Translations under genes and position numbers: made by a program
Shown here: one piece after another, positions 50,204-59,487 of the stretch
How positions within the stretch are numbered: position 1 is the stretch's first letter
Layout of the letters: each line of letters starts with the position of its first letter
From: Actinomadura chibensis NBRC 106107
GTDB taxonomy: Bacteria; Actinomycetota; Actinomycetes; Streptosporangiales; Streptosporangiaceae
Assembly: GCF_001552135.1 (NCBI RefSeq)
Contig: NZ_BCQP01000022.1
Location: 24,263 to 88,262 of the forward strand
Reading direction: 5' to 3'
Length of the DNA: 64,000 nt
The notes under the pieces: model-generated
What the model was told of the DNA's origin: nothing
Seen by the model: only the letters and a program-made list of their open reading frames with translations
Databases searched by the model: none

Positions 50204-51592
50204 ATGGCGGGACGTGAGCGGCTGCTGGTCATCGGGGGCGACGCGGCGGGGATGAGCGCCGCGTCGCAGGCCCGCAGGCGGCGCGGCCCGGACGAGCTGG
50301 AGATCCTCGTCGTCGAGCGCGGGAACTACGCCTCCTACTCGGCCTGCGGCATCCCCTACTACGTCGGCGGCGACGTCGACGAGCTGGACAAGCTCATCGC
50401 CCGCACCCCGGCCGAGTTCCGCGACCGCGGCATCGACCTGCGGATCCGCGCGGAGGCCGTGGAGATCGACCTGGACGGCGGCCGGGTCCGCGTCCGCGAC
50501 CTCGACGGCGGCGGCGAGCGCTGGGAGCCCTACGACGACCTGATGGTCGCGACCGGCGCGGTGCCGAAGCGGCCGAAGCTGCCCGGCGCGGACGCGAAGG
50601 GCGTCCACGGCGTGCAGATCCTGGACGACGGCGTCGCCGTCCGGCGCGCCCTCGAACGGGACGACCCGCGCCGCGCGGTCGTCGTGGGCGGCGGCTACAT
50701 CGGCCTGGAGATGGCCGAGGCGATGGTGAAGCGCGGCCTGGAGGTGTCCATCGTGGACGCCGCCGACCAGCCGATGAGCACCCTCGACCCCGACATGGGC
50801 GCGCTCATCGCCGACGCGATCCGCGGCATCGGCGTCGACCTGCACCTCGGCGAGGGCGTCGAGGGGTTCGACACGGCGGCGGACGGGAGCGTCGCCGCCG
50901 TCCGCACGGCGGGCCGGACGCTGCCCGCCGACCTGGTCGTCCTCGGGCTGGGCGTGCGCCCGAACACCGGGCTGGCGCGGGCGGCCGGGATCGAGACCGG
51001 GCCGACCGGCGGGATCGTCACCGACCGGCGGATGCGCACCCGCTCCGACCGGGTCTGGGCGGCGGGCGACTGCGTGGAGACGCGGCACCTCGTGTCCGGC
51101 GGGCCGGTCGCGATCGCGCTCGGCACGCACGCGAACAAGCAGGGCCGGGTCGCCGGGATCAACCTCGGCGGCGGCTACGCGACGTTCCCCGGCGTGGTCG
51201 GCACCGCCGTGTCCAAGATCTGCCGGGTGGAGGTCGCGCGGACCGGGCTGAACGAGCGGGAGGCCGCCGCCGCCGGGTTCGACGCGCTGAGCGTGGCGGT
51301 CGAGTCGACGACCCGCGCCGGATACCACCCGGGCGCGACCGTGCTGACGACCAAGCTGATCGCCGAGCGCCGGACCGGGCGGCTGCTCGGCGCGCAGATC
51401 GTCGGCGAGGAGAACGCGGCCAAGCGCGTCGACGGCCTCGCCATCGCCCTGTGGAACGGCATGACGGTCGAGGAGATGACCGGCCTCGACCTCGGCTACG
51501 CGCCGCCGTTCGCGCCCGTCTGGGACCCCGTCCTGATCGCCGCGCGCAAGGCCGCCGACGCCGTCGAGGCCGACATGCGACGGAACGGCTAG
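50204..51592 (+). CDS. FAD/NAD(P)-dependent oxidoreductase, CoA-disulfide reductase-like
   Basis: The 462-residue protein has an FAD-binding N-terminus (LLVIGGDAAGMSAASQA), the single active-site cysteine in SYSACGIPYYVGG (Cys48), an NAD(P) fold (AVVVGGGYIGLEMAEAM) and a C-terminal dimerisation domain with the LGYAPPFAPVWDP motif. This is the pattern of CoA-disulfide reductases and NADH oxidases that use one redox cysteine. It may reduce a low-molecular-weight disulfide or persulfide. It is co-directional with the amidohydrolase gene. Its TAG shares a CTAG palindrome with the convergent TPR gene. Confidence 0.88.
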   Translation: MAGRERLLVIGGDAAGMSAASQARRRRGPDELEILVVERGNYASYSACGIPYYVGGDVDELDKLIARTPAEFRDRGIDLRIRAEAVEIDLDGGRVRVRDLDGGGERWEPYDDLMVATGAVPKRPKLPGADAKGVHGVQILDDGVAVRRALERDDPRRAVVVGGGYIGLEMAEAMVKRGLEVSIVDAADQPMSTLDPDMGALIADAIRGIGVDLHLGEGVEGFDTAADGSVAAVRTAGRTLPADLVVLGLGVRPNTGLARAAGIETGPTGGIVTDRRMRTRSDRVWAAGDCVETRHLVSGGPVAIALGTHANKQGRVAGINLGGGYATFPGVVGTAVSKICRVEVARTGLNEREAAAAGFDALSVAVESTTRAGYHPGATVLTTKLIAERRTGRLLGAQIVGEENAAKRVDGLAIALWNGMTVEEMTGLDLGYAPPFAPVWDPVLIAARKAADAVEADMRRNG

Positions 51593-52848
51593 GCGAAGCG
51601 GTTGCTCGGGACCGGGCCGGGGGAGCGGAGCCCGTCCCTGGGCCCGGCCAGCCACCGGTCCGCGACCGCGCGGACGAACCCGGCGAGCGCCTCGTCGGGG
51701 TCGGGCGGGGCGCCGTCGGCGGCGTCCTCGTCCGGTTCCGGGACGGCGCGGACGATCTCCTCCGCCAGCTCCTCGGCGGGCCGCCCGTCCGGCGGGACGG
51801 TCTCCGGCTCCCCGCCCGGCGACACCTGGAGCCGCTCGCCCCACGGCGACTTCGCGACCTGGTGCAGCAGGCCGCTGACGTCGGCGGTCACGGCCGGGGG
51901 ATCGGTCCAGCAGGTGGCGCGCTCGAACAGGATCTGCCCCTCGGCGCGCTCCCACAGCCCGTCGAGGTCGGCGACCTCGTTGAGGTCGTAGGCGACGACG
52001 AGCGCGTCCGGGCGGGCCGGGTCGAACGGCTCGGCGGGCAGCCCGAGCAGCCGCGCCGCCGCCAGCCCGAGGACGCGGCTCGACCGGTCGGGCAGCAGGC
52101 CCACCGACGCCGGGCGCCGTCCCGCCGCCGCCAGGACGAGCCGCAGCCGCTCCAGCGCCCGCCGGCACTCCTCGAAGCCGTCGGAGGTGTAGGCGAACCG
52201 TCCCGTCATGCCGTCGTCGAACCCGTACGGGGAGATCGTGAGGAGGACGCCGCCGCCCAGCGTGAACTGCCAGCCGCGCAGATCCTTCCGGTCGAGCGGC
52301 CCGGCGGCGCGGGCCGCGCGGGCCCGGTCGAGCATCCGGGCGAGCCGGTCGCGGGCGGGCGCCCAGTCGGGGTCGTCCGGCGGCGGGACGCGCGCGGCCT
52401 CCCGCTCGGCGCGGTCGACGTCCCCGGCGAGCAGCGCGTTGTGGGCCAGCAGGTAGCGCGCGGGCCACGGGTCGAGCGCGTCCACCCGGGGCTCCAGCGC
52501 CTGGACGGCCTCGGCGTGCCGGTTCTCCCGCTCCAGCGCGGCGACCAGCTCCATCAGCAGGACGGGCTCGTCCGGGAGGTGGCCGATCGCCGCGCGCAGC
52601 GCCGGGATCGCGAGGAACGCGACGCCGCGCTCGATGCACGCGTAGCCGAAGTCGTACAGCTCCTGCGGGCCCTGCCGCGCCGCCATCGCCCCGGCCGCCG
52701 CGCGCAGGTCGTCGAACCCGAGCCGCTCGGCCGCGCCCGCCATGAGCCGGGCGATCTCCCCGAGGTCCATCGTCTCCGCGTTGAACCGCAGATGCCGGAT
52801 CAGCCCAGCGATGTCGCCGTTCTCCAGAAGTGCCCGAGCGTCGGTCAT
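51589..52848 (-). CDS. TPR-type hypothetical protein
   Basis: The 419-residue protein has helical TPR-like repeats in its first 150 residues (ELYDFGYACIERGVAFLAIPAL, PVLLMELVAALERENRHAEAVQAL, RYLLAHNALLAGDVDRAEREA), then a beta-rich domain (GWQFTLGGGVLLTISPYGFDDGMTGRFAYT) and an acidic, proline-rich tail region. No enzyme motif is visible. It is the last gene of a six-gene leftward run that starts with the MreB-like gene, 34 bp after the MetB-like gene. Function unknown; a scaffold role is plausible. Confidence 0.7.
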   Translation of the reverse strand: MTDARALLENGDIAGLIRHLRFNAETMDLGEIARLMAGAAERLGFDDLRAAAGAMAARQGPQELYDFGYACIERGVAFLAIPALRAAIGHLPDEPVLLMELVAALERENRHAEAVQALEPRVDALDPWPARYLLAHNALLAGDVDRAEREAARVPPPDDPDWAPARDRLARMLDRARAARAAGPLDRKDLRGWQFTLGGGVLLTISPYGFDDGMTGRFAYTSDGFEECRRALERLRLVLAAAGRRPASVGLLPDRSSRVLGLAAARLLGLPAEPFDPARPDALVVAYDLNEVADLDGLWERAEGQILFERATCWTDPPAVTADVSGLLHQVAKSPWGERLQVSPGGEPETVPPDGRPAEELAEEIVRAVPEPDEDAADGAPPDPDEALAGFVRAVADRWLAGPRDGLRSPGPVPSNRFA

Positions 52849-52882
52849 GGGCGGCCACGTTACCGCCGCGGGCGCCCGCCGA

Positions 52883-54004
52883 TCACGGCATTTTCCCCAG
52901 TGCGGCGTCGGCGGCGCGCAGGACGTCGGCGACCAGATCCTCGGTGTTCTCGATTCCGGCGGAGAAGCGGACGAAACCCGGTGGGACGGCGTCGCCGCCC
53001 CACCGTTCCCGCCGTTCCGCGGAACTGTGCACGCCGCCGAAACTGGTGGCCTGCATGACGAGGCGCAGCGCCCCGAGGAACGTCTCGGCGGCCGTTTCGT
53101 CCGGCAGCGCGAACGACAGGACGCCGCCGAACCGCCGCATCTGCCGGACGGCGGTCCCGTGCGACGGGTCGCCGGGCAGCCCCGGATAGCGGAGTCCGGA
53201 GATCCCGGGCCGTTCGCGCAGCGCCTCGGCGAGCGCGAGCGCGTTCGCGGCCTGCCGTTCCAGCCGCAGTTCCAGGGTCGCGAGCGACCGGTGCGCGAGC
53301 CACGCCTCCATCGGCCCCGGAATGGCGCCCACGGTTTTCCGCCACACCCGGATCTGCTCAGCCAATTCCTGATTCCGGGTGGCGACGTGGCCGAGAAGCA
53401 GGTCGCCGTGCCCGGTCATCGCCTTCGTGTCGCTCGCGACGGAGAGGTCGGCGCCGAGGTTCAGCGGCCGCTGGCCGAGCGGCGTCGCGAAGGTGTTGTC
53501 GACGGCCACGAGCGCGCCCGCGGCGTGCGCGGCCTCGGCGATCCGCGCGATGTCGCACACGTCGAGGTTCGGGTTGGACGGCGTCTCCAGCCACACCAGG
53601 CGCGCCCCGGCCAGCAGGCGGACCTGCGCCTCGCCCGCCGTGGGCGCCGTCCGGACGGTGACCCCGTACGACTCCAGCCGCTCCTTCAGCGCCCGCGTCG
53701 TGTGGTAGCAGTCGTCGGGCATGACGACGACGTCCCCGGCCCGCGCCTGCGACAGCAGCACGCTCGCGACGGCCGCCATCCCGGACGAGAACGCCACGGC
53801 CTCGGCGCCGCCTTCGAGCTCGCCGATGGCGCGTTCCAGGAGCGTCCAGGTCGGGTTGCCGTCGCGGCCGTAGGTGTAGGGGCCGGTCGCCTCCCCGGCC
53901 AGGTGGTAGTGGGCCGCGAACACCGGGCCGGGCAGCCCCGGCGCGTGGTTCTGCGGCGCGGGCCGTCCCGCGCCGACGGCCAGCGTCCCGTCCCCGACCC
54001 TCAC
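52883..54004 (-). CDS. metB: Cystathionine gamma-synthase-like PLP enzyme
   Basis: The 373-residue protein has the Cys/Met metabolism fold: YTYGRDGNPTWTLLERAIGELEGGAEAVAFSSGMAA (split here by domain), LETPSNPNLDVCDI, AVDNTFATP and the PLP lysine in SDTKAMTGHGD (near residue 193). It is slightly shorter at the N-terminus than classic MetB. It would join an activated homoserine with cysteine, or act as a gamma-lyase; sequence alone does not decide. It starts with a GTG at 54004, 46 bp after the zinc-ribbon TPR gene, within the six-gene run. Confidence 0.85.
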   Translation of the reverse strand: MRVGDGTLAVGAGRPAPQNHAPGLPGPVFAAHYHLAGEATGPYTYGRDGNPTWTLLERAIGELEGGAEAVAFSSGMAAVASVLLSQARAGDVVVMPDDCYHTTRALKERLESYGVTVRTAPTAGEAQVRLLAGARLVWLETPSNPNLDVCDIARIAEAAHAAGALVAVDNTFATPLGQRPLNLGADLSVASDTKAMTGHGDLLLGHVATRNQELAEQIRVWRKTVGAIPGPMEAWLAHRSLATLELRLERQAANALALAEALRERPGISGLRYPGLPGDPSHGTAVRQMRRFGGVLSFALPDETAAETFLGALRLVMQATSFGGVHSSAERRERWGGDAVPPGFVRFSAGIENTEDLVADVLRAADAALGKMP

Positions 54005-54050
54005 ACGCCGCCCCTTCCTCCAACCAGCAGGTCACCCCCAGTTTCGCAGG

Positions 54051-54950
54051 TCAGGACTCACGGAGTGAATCGGAGACGCCCCGTGCGAGGTCCGCCTCCT
54101 CGGTGCGGCCGAGGCGCTCCAGCGCGTACGCCTTGTTGTAGTAGTCGTTCCACGAGTCGAGGCCGTTGTCGATGGCGTAGTCGATGGCGGGGAGCGCCTC
54201 GGCGAAACGGCCGAGCTTCACGAGCGCCGCGCCCTTGATGCTGTGCGCGCTGGCCGCGTCGTAGGTGCTGCCGCCCCGGGTGCGGCCGGCGGCGATGAGG
54301 GCGAGGACGTGCTCGGCGGCCGCCAGCGCCTCCGCGTCGCGGTCCTCGTCGAGAACGAGGACGGCTCGGTTGAGGTGCGCGGCCGGGAAGCCGGGCTGGA
54401 GCGCGATCGTGCGGTCGTAGGCGTCGATCGCCTCGTCGACGTGCTCCATTCGCGCCAATGCCCCGGCCTTCTCGTAGAGCGCGGCCACGTCCGCCGGATT
54501 GTGCCGGAGCGCGTTGTCGAACGCGTCGAGCGCTTCGGCGTCCCGGCCGAGTCGGACGAGCGCGCCGCCCCGCCAGTAGTGCGCCGCCGCGTATTCGGGA
54601 CGCAGCCGGACCGCCTCGCCGAGTTCGGCCAGCGCGTCCTCCGCCCGGTCGGATTCGACGAGTTCGACGCCGCGCCGGAGATGCTCCACCGCGGGCGGGC
54701 GCGGCCGTCCGCTGAGCTGTTCCAGCCGTTTCCCGGGCGCGAGCCGCCCGCCGCAGGACGCGCAGCGCGGCGCGCGGAACCGGGAGCCGGGCGCGTGGCA
54801 GCGGTCGCAGAAATAGTCGCCGCAGTCCTCGCAGATCATGAACTCGACCGCGAAGTTCTCCGGGTCGTTCAGCGCGACGGGATTGCCGCCGCGCGCCTTC
54901 GACACCGAGATGAGCCGCATGCACGCCCAGCCGGAGCATTTCAGGAGCAT
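54051..54950 (-). CDS. TPR protein with N-terminal zinc ribbons
   Basis: The 299-residue protein begins MLLKCSGWACMRLISVSKARG, with CSGWAC, CEDCGDYFCDRC and CASCG cysteine pairs in the first 75 residues, enough for two zinc sites. From about residue 90 it has at least five TPRs (AAAHYWRGGALVRLGRDAEALDAF, VAALYEKAGALARMEHVDEAID, AHSIKGAALVKLGRFAEAL). TPRs mediate protein binding. It lies 29 bp downstream of a Ser/Thr kinase that itself has TPRs and WD40 repeats, so the two products probably work together. No enzyme motif seen. Confidence 0.78.
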   Translation of the reverse strand: MLLKCSGWACMRLISVSKARGGNPVALNDPENFAVEFMICEDCGDYFCDRCHAPGSRFRAPRCASCGGRLAPGKRLEQLSGRPRPPAVEHLRRGVELVESDRAEDALAELGEAVRLRPEYAAAHYWRGGALVRLGRDAEALDAFDNALRHNPADVAALYEKAGALARMEHVDEAIDAYDRTIALQPGFPAAHLNRAVLVLDEDRDAEALAAAEHVLALIAAGRTRGGSTYDAASAHSIKGAALVKLGRFAEALPAIDYAIDNGLDSWNDYYNKAYALERLGRTEEADLARGVSDSLRES

Positions 54951-54979
54951 GGTCGCCGTCCTTTCCCGTTCGCCTTCGC

Positions 54980-57900
54980 TCAGGCGCCTTCCGCGAATTC
55001 GTAGTCCCAGTCGATGTCCCAGGCGCGCATCGTGCCGTCCCTCGCCTGCGACACGGCGACGGTGGCGTCCGCGCTGAGCCGCACCCGCTCGACCGGCGCC
55101 GTGTGCGCGTCGACGGTGAGCAGGCGGCGGCCGGACGGGACGTCCCACAGGCGGAGCGTCCCGTCGTCCTCGCCGGTCAGCGCGAACCGGTCGTCGTCCG
55201 CGCACCGCGCGAGGCAGGCGGACGACCCGGACAGCGCGTGCAGCAGGCGCCCGCCCGGCAGGTCCCAGACGCGGAGCGCGCCGCGCGGGCCGAGCGTGGT
55301 GGCGAGCCCGCCGTCGCGGGACACCTCGATCGCGGACAGCTCCTCGGACGGCCCCGGGACGTAGCCGTCCGCCTCGCCGGTCGCGCCGTCGGCCGTCCAC
55401 AGCGTCCCGACCGTGTGGCCGCAGGTGACGACCCTCCGGCCGTCCGCGCTCGGCGCGGCGGGCGGGCGGCCGGGCAGCACGTGCCGCCGCTTGCGGTCCA
55501 GGTCCCACAGGGTCGCGACCCGCTGGAAGTCGCCGACGAGGAGGGTCCGCCCGCCGGGCCCGAACCGCACCGACAGGACGAACCCGCCGTGCCCCTTCAG
55601 GACGTGCCTGCACCTGCCCTTGCGGAGGTCCCACACCCGGACGGCGCCGCGCTGGTCGCCGGACGCGGCGAGGAGGCCGTCCGGGCTGACCGCGATCGTC
55701 CGCACCTCGGCCCGGTGCCCGGCGAGCACGCGGACGCATTCGCCCGTCTCCACGTCCCACACCCGGACCTTCTCGTCGCTGGCCCCGGTGAGCAGGCGGC
55801 GGCCGTCCGGCGTGAACGCGGCGCACTCGACGGACACGCCGCCGACCCGCAGCGTGTGCCGCACGCCGCCGGACGCCACGTCCACGAGCCGCACGATCGG
55901 CCACCCGCCGAACGTGACCGCGAGGAGGTCGCCGCCGGGCGCGAGGTCGCAGCCTCGCACGGACATGCCGTCCGGGCCCGGCAGCTCCCGCGCCTGCCAC
56001 GCGGCGGCGGGCGCGGTGCGGCGGCCGTGCCGCCCGGTCCGCCGCCACAGGTCGAGCAGGTCGGGGTTGCGGGCGTGGCCGGGGACGTTCCGCGCGGCGC
56101 GCAGTTCGGCCGCCGCCCGCGCCCACCGCCCGGCGCCGGCGAGCCCGCGCGCCCGCGCGAGGGCGAGGTCCACGGCGCCCGCGTCGCGGGTCAGGTCGGC
56201 GGCGGCGCGCGGCCGGGCGTGGCTCCAGGGCGAGGGCGGGCCCGCGTGCGCGAGCCGCCACGCCCGGACCTCGGGCCCGCCGGACGCGGTGAGCGCGAGG
56301 CGTGCGTCCGCGCTGAGGACGGCCGTCCCGGAGACGGAGCCCTCGCCGGGGAGCGTGCGGACGCAGCGCCCTTCCCGCAGGTCCCAGAGTTGCGGGCCGT
56401 CCGGTCCGGTGGCGAGCGCCCAGGCCCCGTCGCCGCTGACGGCGAACCGCGTGTCGCGCGCGGCCGCGACCTCGGCGGTGCGCAGGACGCGGCCCGCGAC
56501 CGCGTCCCACACGCGCAGCTCCGCCTCGACCGCGGCGAGCGCGGCGCGCCCGTCCGCGCCGAACGCGACGCGGGCGCGCGGGAGCGGCGTCGAGCGGACG
56601 AGCGCGCCCGTCTCCAGGTCCCAGGCGCGCAGGCGCATGGTCGTCGGCTCCCACCGCACGACGTGCCGCCCGTCGCCCGTCACCGCGACGGCCCCGCCGA
56701 TCCGCGACGGGAGGTCCTGCTCCCGCTGGAGGGTGCGGACGCAGCGCCCGGTCGCGACGTCCCAGACCCGGACGGCGCCGCCCTCGGTGGCCGACACGAG
56801 CAGGGAGCCGTCCGGGGTGAAGGCCAGCGCGTCGACCCGGCTCGCGTGGTCGTCGGCGCGGTGCAGGAGGCGGCCGTCGCGGACGTCCCAGACGAGCATG
56901 ACGCGGTCGGCGCCGCCCGAGGCGACATGGCGCTCGCTCGCCGCGACCGCGCGCACGCCGCCGTCCAGCCCGGCGGAGTGCGCGGGGACGAGAGTGTGCA
57001 GGCAGCGGCCGGTGGCGAGGTCCCAGACGCGGACGGCGCCGCCCTCCGTCCCCGGCTCGGGCGGCGACGCGGTGTCCGCGCTCCCGCTCACCGCGAACGC
57101 GCCGCCGGGGGCGAGGGCGACCGCGCGCACCGCGTTGGCGTGGCCCGCGAGGACGAGCGGCGGGGGCGGGACGTCCATCCGCCCGGCCCGCTCCAGCGCG
57201 GCGGCGGGCTCCGGGGCGTCCGGCGCGCGCCGGGCGGCGGACCGCAGCAGCGGCACCGCCTCGGCCGGGTCGCCGCGCTCCAGCAGGACGAGCCCGAGCA
57301 GGTGGTCGCAGGCCCACACGTCCGGATGCGTCGCCCTGACGCGCCGCAGCTCCGCGACGAGCTGCGCGTCCGTCGTCCGGGCCGCCCGCCAGCGGTGCAG
57401 GCCCCGGTTGTAGACGGCGTGCGGGTTGTGCGGGTCGGCCGCGAGCGCCCGCTCCCACAGCTCCTCCGCGCGCTCGGGGTGGCCGAGGTCGAGCATGGAC
57501 AGCGCCTGGTTCGACAGGCCGTCCGCGAGCAGCGTCGCCCGCGCCGGACGGTCCCGCGGGTACGGCTCGCGGGCCGCCTCCGCGTACACGGTGACGAGCG
57601 CGTCGGCGATCTCGCCCATCCCGCCGGGGCGCGCCGCCGGGTCCGGCCGGAAGCAGGCCCGCAGCAGGTCGACGAGGCCGGGCGGCGGCACGGGCAGCTC
57701 GTCCCGCGTCGCCCGGGACAGGAAGTCCTCGAACGCCTCGCGCGCCGTCTCCCCGGACGCGGTCGGCGCGCCGCCGGTGAACATCGACAGGACGCTCAGC
57801 GCCCACGACCACACGTCCGTCGCGCGGGTCAGCGCCACGTCCTCGCCCGCCGCCGCCCGCGCCTGCTCGGGCGAGCAGTACGCGGGCGTCAGGCCCGCGA

Positions 57901-58480
57901 AGCTGACCAGCGGGTCGGGGTCGGGACGCGGCTCGCCGCCCTCGCCAGCCCGGATCCGCGCCTTCGCCAGCCCGAAGTCGGTGACCTTGACCGTGCCGTC
58001 GGCGGCGAGCATCACGTTGGCGGGCTTCACGTCCTGGTGGACGAGCCCGGCGCCGTGCGCGTGCTCCAGCCCCCACGCGAACTGGATCGCGACGTCCAGG
58101 AAGCGGGCGACCGTGCGCCGCTCGTCGGGCTCGCGCAACCGCCCCGCGCGGACCGCGTCGGCGAGGCTGCCGCCGTCCACCCACTCGGCGAACACGCCGG
58201 GCACCGGCCCGAGCCGGCGCACGTACGCGCATTCCACCGTGTTCGGGTGGGGGCCCAGGCCGACCCACGTCTCCGCCTCGGCCGCGAACTCGCGGACGCC
58301 CCACTCGGTGCCGACCAGCTCCGGGCGCGGCACCTTCATGGCCAGCTCGGCGTCCCAGCCGCGGTGCCGCACCCGGTACACGAGGCCCATCCCGCCGGTC
58401 GCGATCACGTCGAGCACGTCGTAGAGGTCGAGGACGACGTCGCCGCGCCGCCACGTCCGGGAGGCGCTCGCGTCGATCAC
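54980..58480 (-). CDS. Soluble Ser/Thr kinase with TPR and WD40 repeats
   Basis: The 1166-residue protein has an N-terminal kinase domain (glycine loop IATGGMGLVYRV, Lys in AMKVPR, catalytic loop HQDVKPANVML, DFGLAKARI, PEQ in AYCSPEQ). HRD is changed to HQD, keeping the catalytic Asp. A TPR-like segment follows near residues 320-420, then about a dozen WD40 repeats (LAGHANAVRAVALAPGG, VRVWDLATGRCLHTL, LKGHGGFVLSVRFGPGGRTLLV), enough for two propellers. No membrane helix, so it should be cytoplasmic. It is followed by the zinc-ribbon TPR gene and preceded by the MBL gene. Targets unknown. Confidence 0.9.
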   Translation of the reverse strand: MIDASASRTWRRGDVVLDLYDVLDVIATGGMGLVYRVRHRGWDAELAMKVPRPELVGTEWGVREFAAEAETWVGLGPHPNTVECAYVRRLGPVPGVFAEWVDGGSLADAVRAGRLREPDERRTVARFLDVAIQFAWGLEHAHGAGLVHQDVKPANVMLAADGTVKVTDFGLAKARIRAGEGGEPRPDPDPLVSFAGLTPAYCSPEQARAAAGEDVALTRATDVWSWALSVLSMFTGGAPTASGETAREAFEDFLSRATRDELPVPPPGLVDLLRACFRPDPAARPGGMGEIADALVTVYAEAAREPYPRDRPARATLLADGLSNQALSMLDLGHPERAEELWERALAADPHNPHAVYNRGLHRWRAARTTDAQLVAELRRVRATHPDVWACDHLLGLVLLERGDPAEAVPLLRSAARRAPDAPEPAAALERAGRMDVPPPPLVLAGHANAVRAVALAPGGAFAVSGSADTASPPEPGTEGGAVRVWDLATGRCLHTLVPAHSAGLDGGVRAVAASERHVASGGADRVMLVWDVRDGRLLHRADDHASRVDALAFTPDGSLLVSATEGGAVRVWDVATGRCVRTLQREQDLPSRIGGAVAVTGDGRHVVRWEPTTMRLRAWDLETGALVRSTPLPRARVAFGADGRAALAAVEAELRVWDAVAGRVLRTAEVAAARDTRFAVSGDGAWALATGPDGPQLWDLREGRCVRTLPGEGSVSGTAVLSADARLALTASGGPEVRAWRLAHAGPPSPWSHARPRAAADLTRDAGAVDLALARARGLAGAGRWARAAAELRAARNVPGHARNPDLLDLWRRTGRHGRRTAPAAAWQARELPGPDGMSVRGCDLAPGGDLLAVTFGGWPIVRLVDVASGGVRHTLRVGGVSVECAAFTPDGRRLLTGASDEKVRVWDVETGECVRVLAGHRAEVRTIAVSPDGLLAASGDQRGAVRVWDLRKGRCRHVLKGHGGFVLSVRFGPGGRTLLVGDFQRVATLWDLDRKRRHVLPGRPPAAPSADGRRVVTCGHTVGTLWTADGATGEADGYVPGPSEELSAIEVSRDGGLATTLGPRGALRVWDLPGGRLLHALSGSSACLARCADDDRFALTGEDDGTLRLWDVPSGRRLLTVDAHTAPVERVRLSADATVAVSQARDGTMRAWDIDWDYEFAEGA

Positions 58481-58516
58481 CCCGCCGATCCTACGGAAAG
58501 CGCGGCCCGGCGGGGA

Positions 58517-59455
58517 TCACGCGCGGCAGGTCAGCGGCCGCCCGCCGTTGAACTCGATCATGTCGTTGAGCGCCGCGAGCAGGTCGATCGGCGCGCCGGG
58601 TTCGAGGCCGTCCAGTTCGGCGTAGGCGCGGTGCAGGTTGCCGACCAGCCGCTCGGCGTCGGTCAGCTCGGCGAACGGCCCGAGGTCGGCCTCGCGCGCC
58701 GCCTCCAGCGGGGTCAGCCCGGCCGGTTTCGCGGCGGCGGCCGTCGTCCGCACGAACCGCGCGTACTCGACGACGCGGTCGATCAGCTCGGGGCCGCCGA
58801 CCGGGCCGTGCCCGGGGACGATCGTCTCCGCGCCCAGCGGCGCCACGACCTCCTCCAGCACCTTGAGCGCGCCCGCGACCGACCCCTGCATGAGGAACGG
58901 GGTGCCGCCGTTGAACAGCAGGTCGCCGCAGAACAGCACCCGCCGCTCCGGGATCCACACGATCGAGTCGTTGGTGGTGTGCGCCGGCGTCCCGACGTGC
59001 CGGACGTCGCAGCGCAGGCCGTCCACCCAGAGGGTCACGCCCTCGGTGTAGGTGAGGAACGGCGGTTCGAGCTCGACGTCGCCCCAGTCGACCTTCGTCC
59101 AGAACGGCTCGTCGAACGGCCTGCCCCAGGCGAGCGCGGCCTCGCGCGTCGCCTCGTGGCCGACGACGGTCGCGCCGGGGAACAGGTAGTTGCCGAACGT
59201 GTGGTCGCCGTGGTGGTGCGTGTTGACCAGCGTCCGGACGGGACGGTCCGTCACCGACCCGATCGCGTCGAGGTAGGCGCGCGTCCTGCGCTCGGTGGAG
59301 CAGGAGTCGACGCTCGTCACGCCGCGCGAGCCGACGAGGAACCCGGTGTTGTTGATCCACCAGGTGCCGTCCGGCTGGACGTAGGCGAACACCCCGTCCG
59401 AGACCTCTTCCAGGCGCGGGCTGCCGGGCCCGTCGCGGCCGGGTGCGTCGCTCAT
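58517..59455 (-). CDS. MBL-fold metallo-hydrolase
   Basis: The 312-residue protein has the metallo-beta-lactamase motif TLVNTHHHGDHTFGNYLFPG with downstream ligands in VGTPAHTTNDSIVW and VPGHGPVG, giving a dinuclear metal site. It resembles the SoxH/quinoprotein-relay-like MBL group. The start at 59455 gives MSDAPGRDGPGSPRLEEVSDGV. Substrate unknown. It lies 32 bp after the MreB-like gene and 36 bp before the kinase gene, both in the same direction, so it is part of the six-gene run. Confidence 0.85.
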   Translation of the reverse strand: MSDAPGRDGPGSPRLEEVSDGVFAYVQPDGTWWINNTGFLVGSRGVTSVDSCSTERRTRAYLDAIGSVTDRPVRTLVNTHHHGDHTFGNYLFPGATVVGHEATREAALAWGRPFDEPFWTKVDWGDVELEPPFLTYTEGVTLWVDGLRCDVRHVGTPAHTTNDSIVWIPERRVLFCGDLLFNGGTPFLMQGSVAGALKVLEEVVAPLGAETIVPGHGPVGGPELIDRVVEYARFVRTTAAAAKPAGLTPLEAAREADLGPFAELTDAERLVGNLHRAYAELDGLEPGAPIDLLAALNDMIEFNGGRPLTCRA

Positions 59456-59487
59456 GGGACCGGATACTAGTCCGCGCCGGCGGCCGG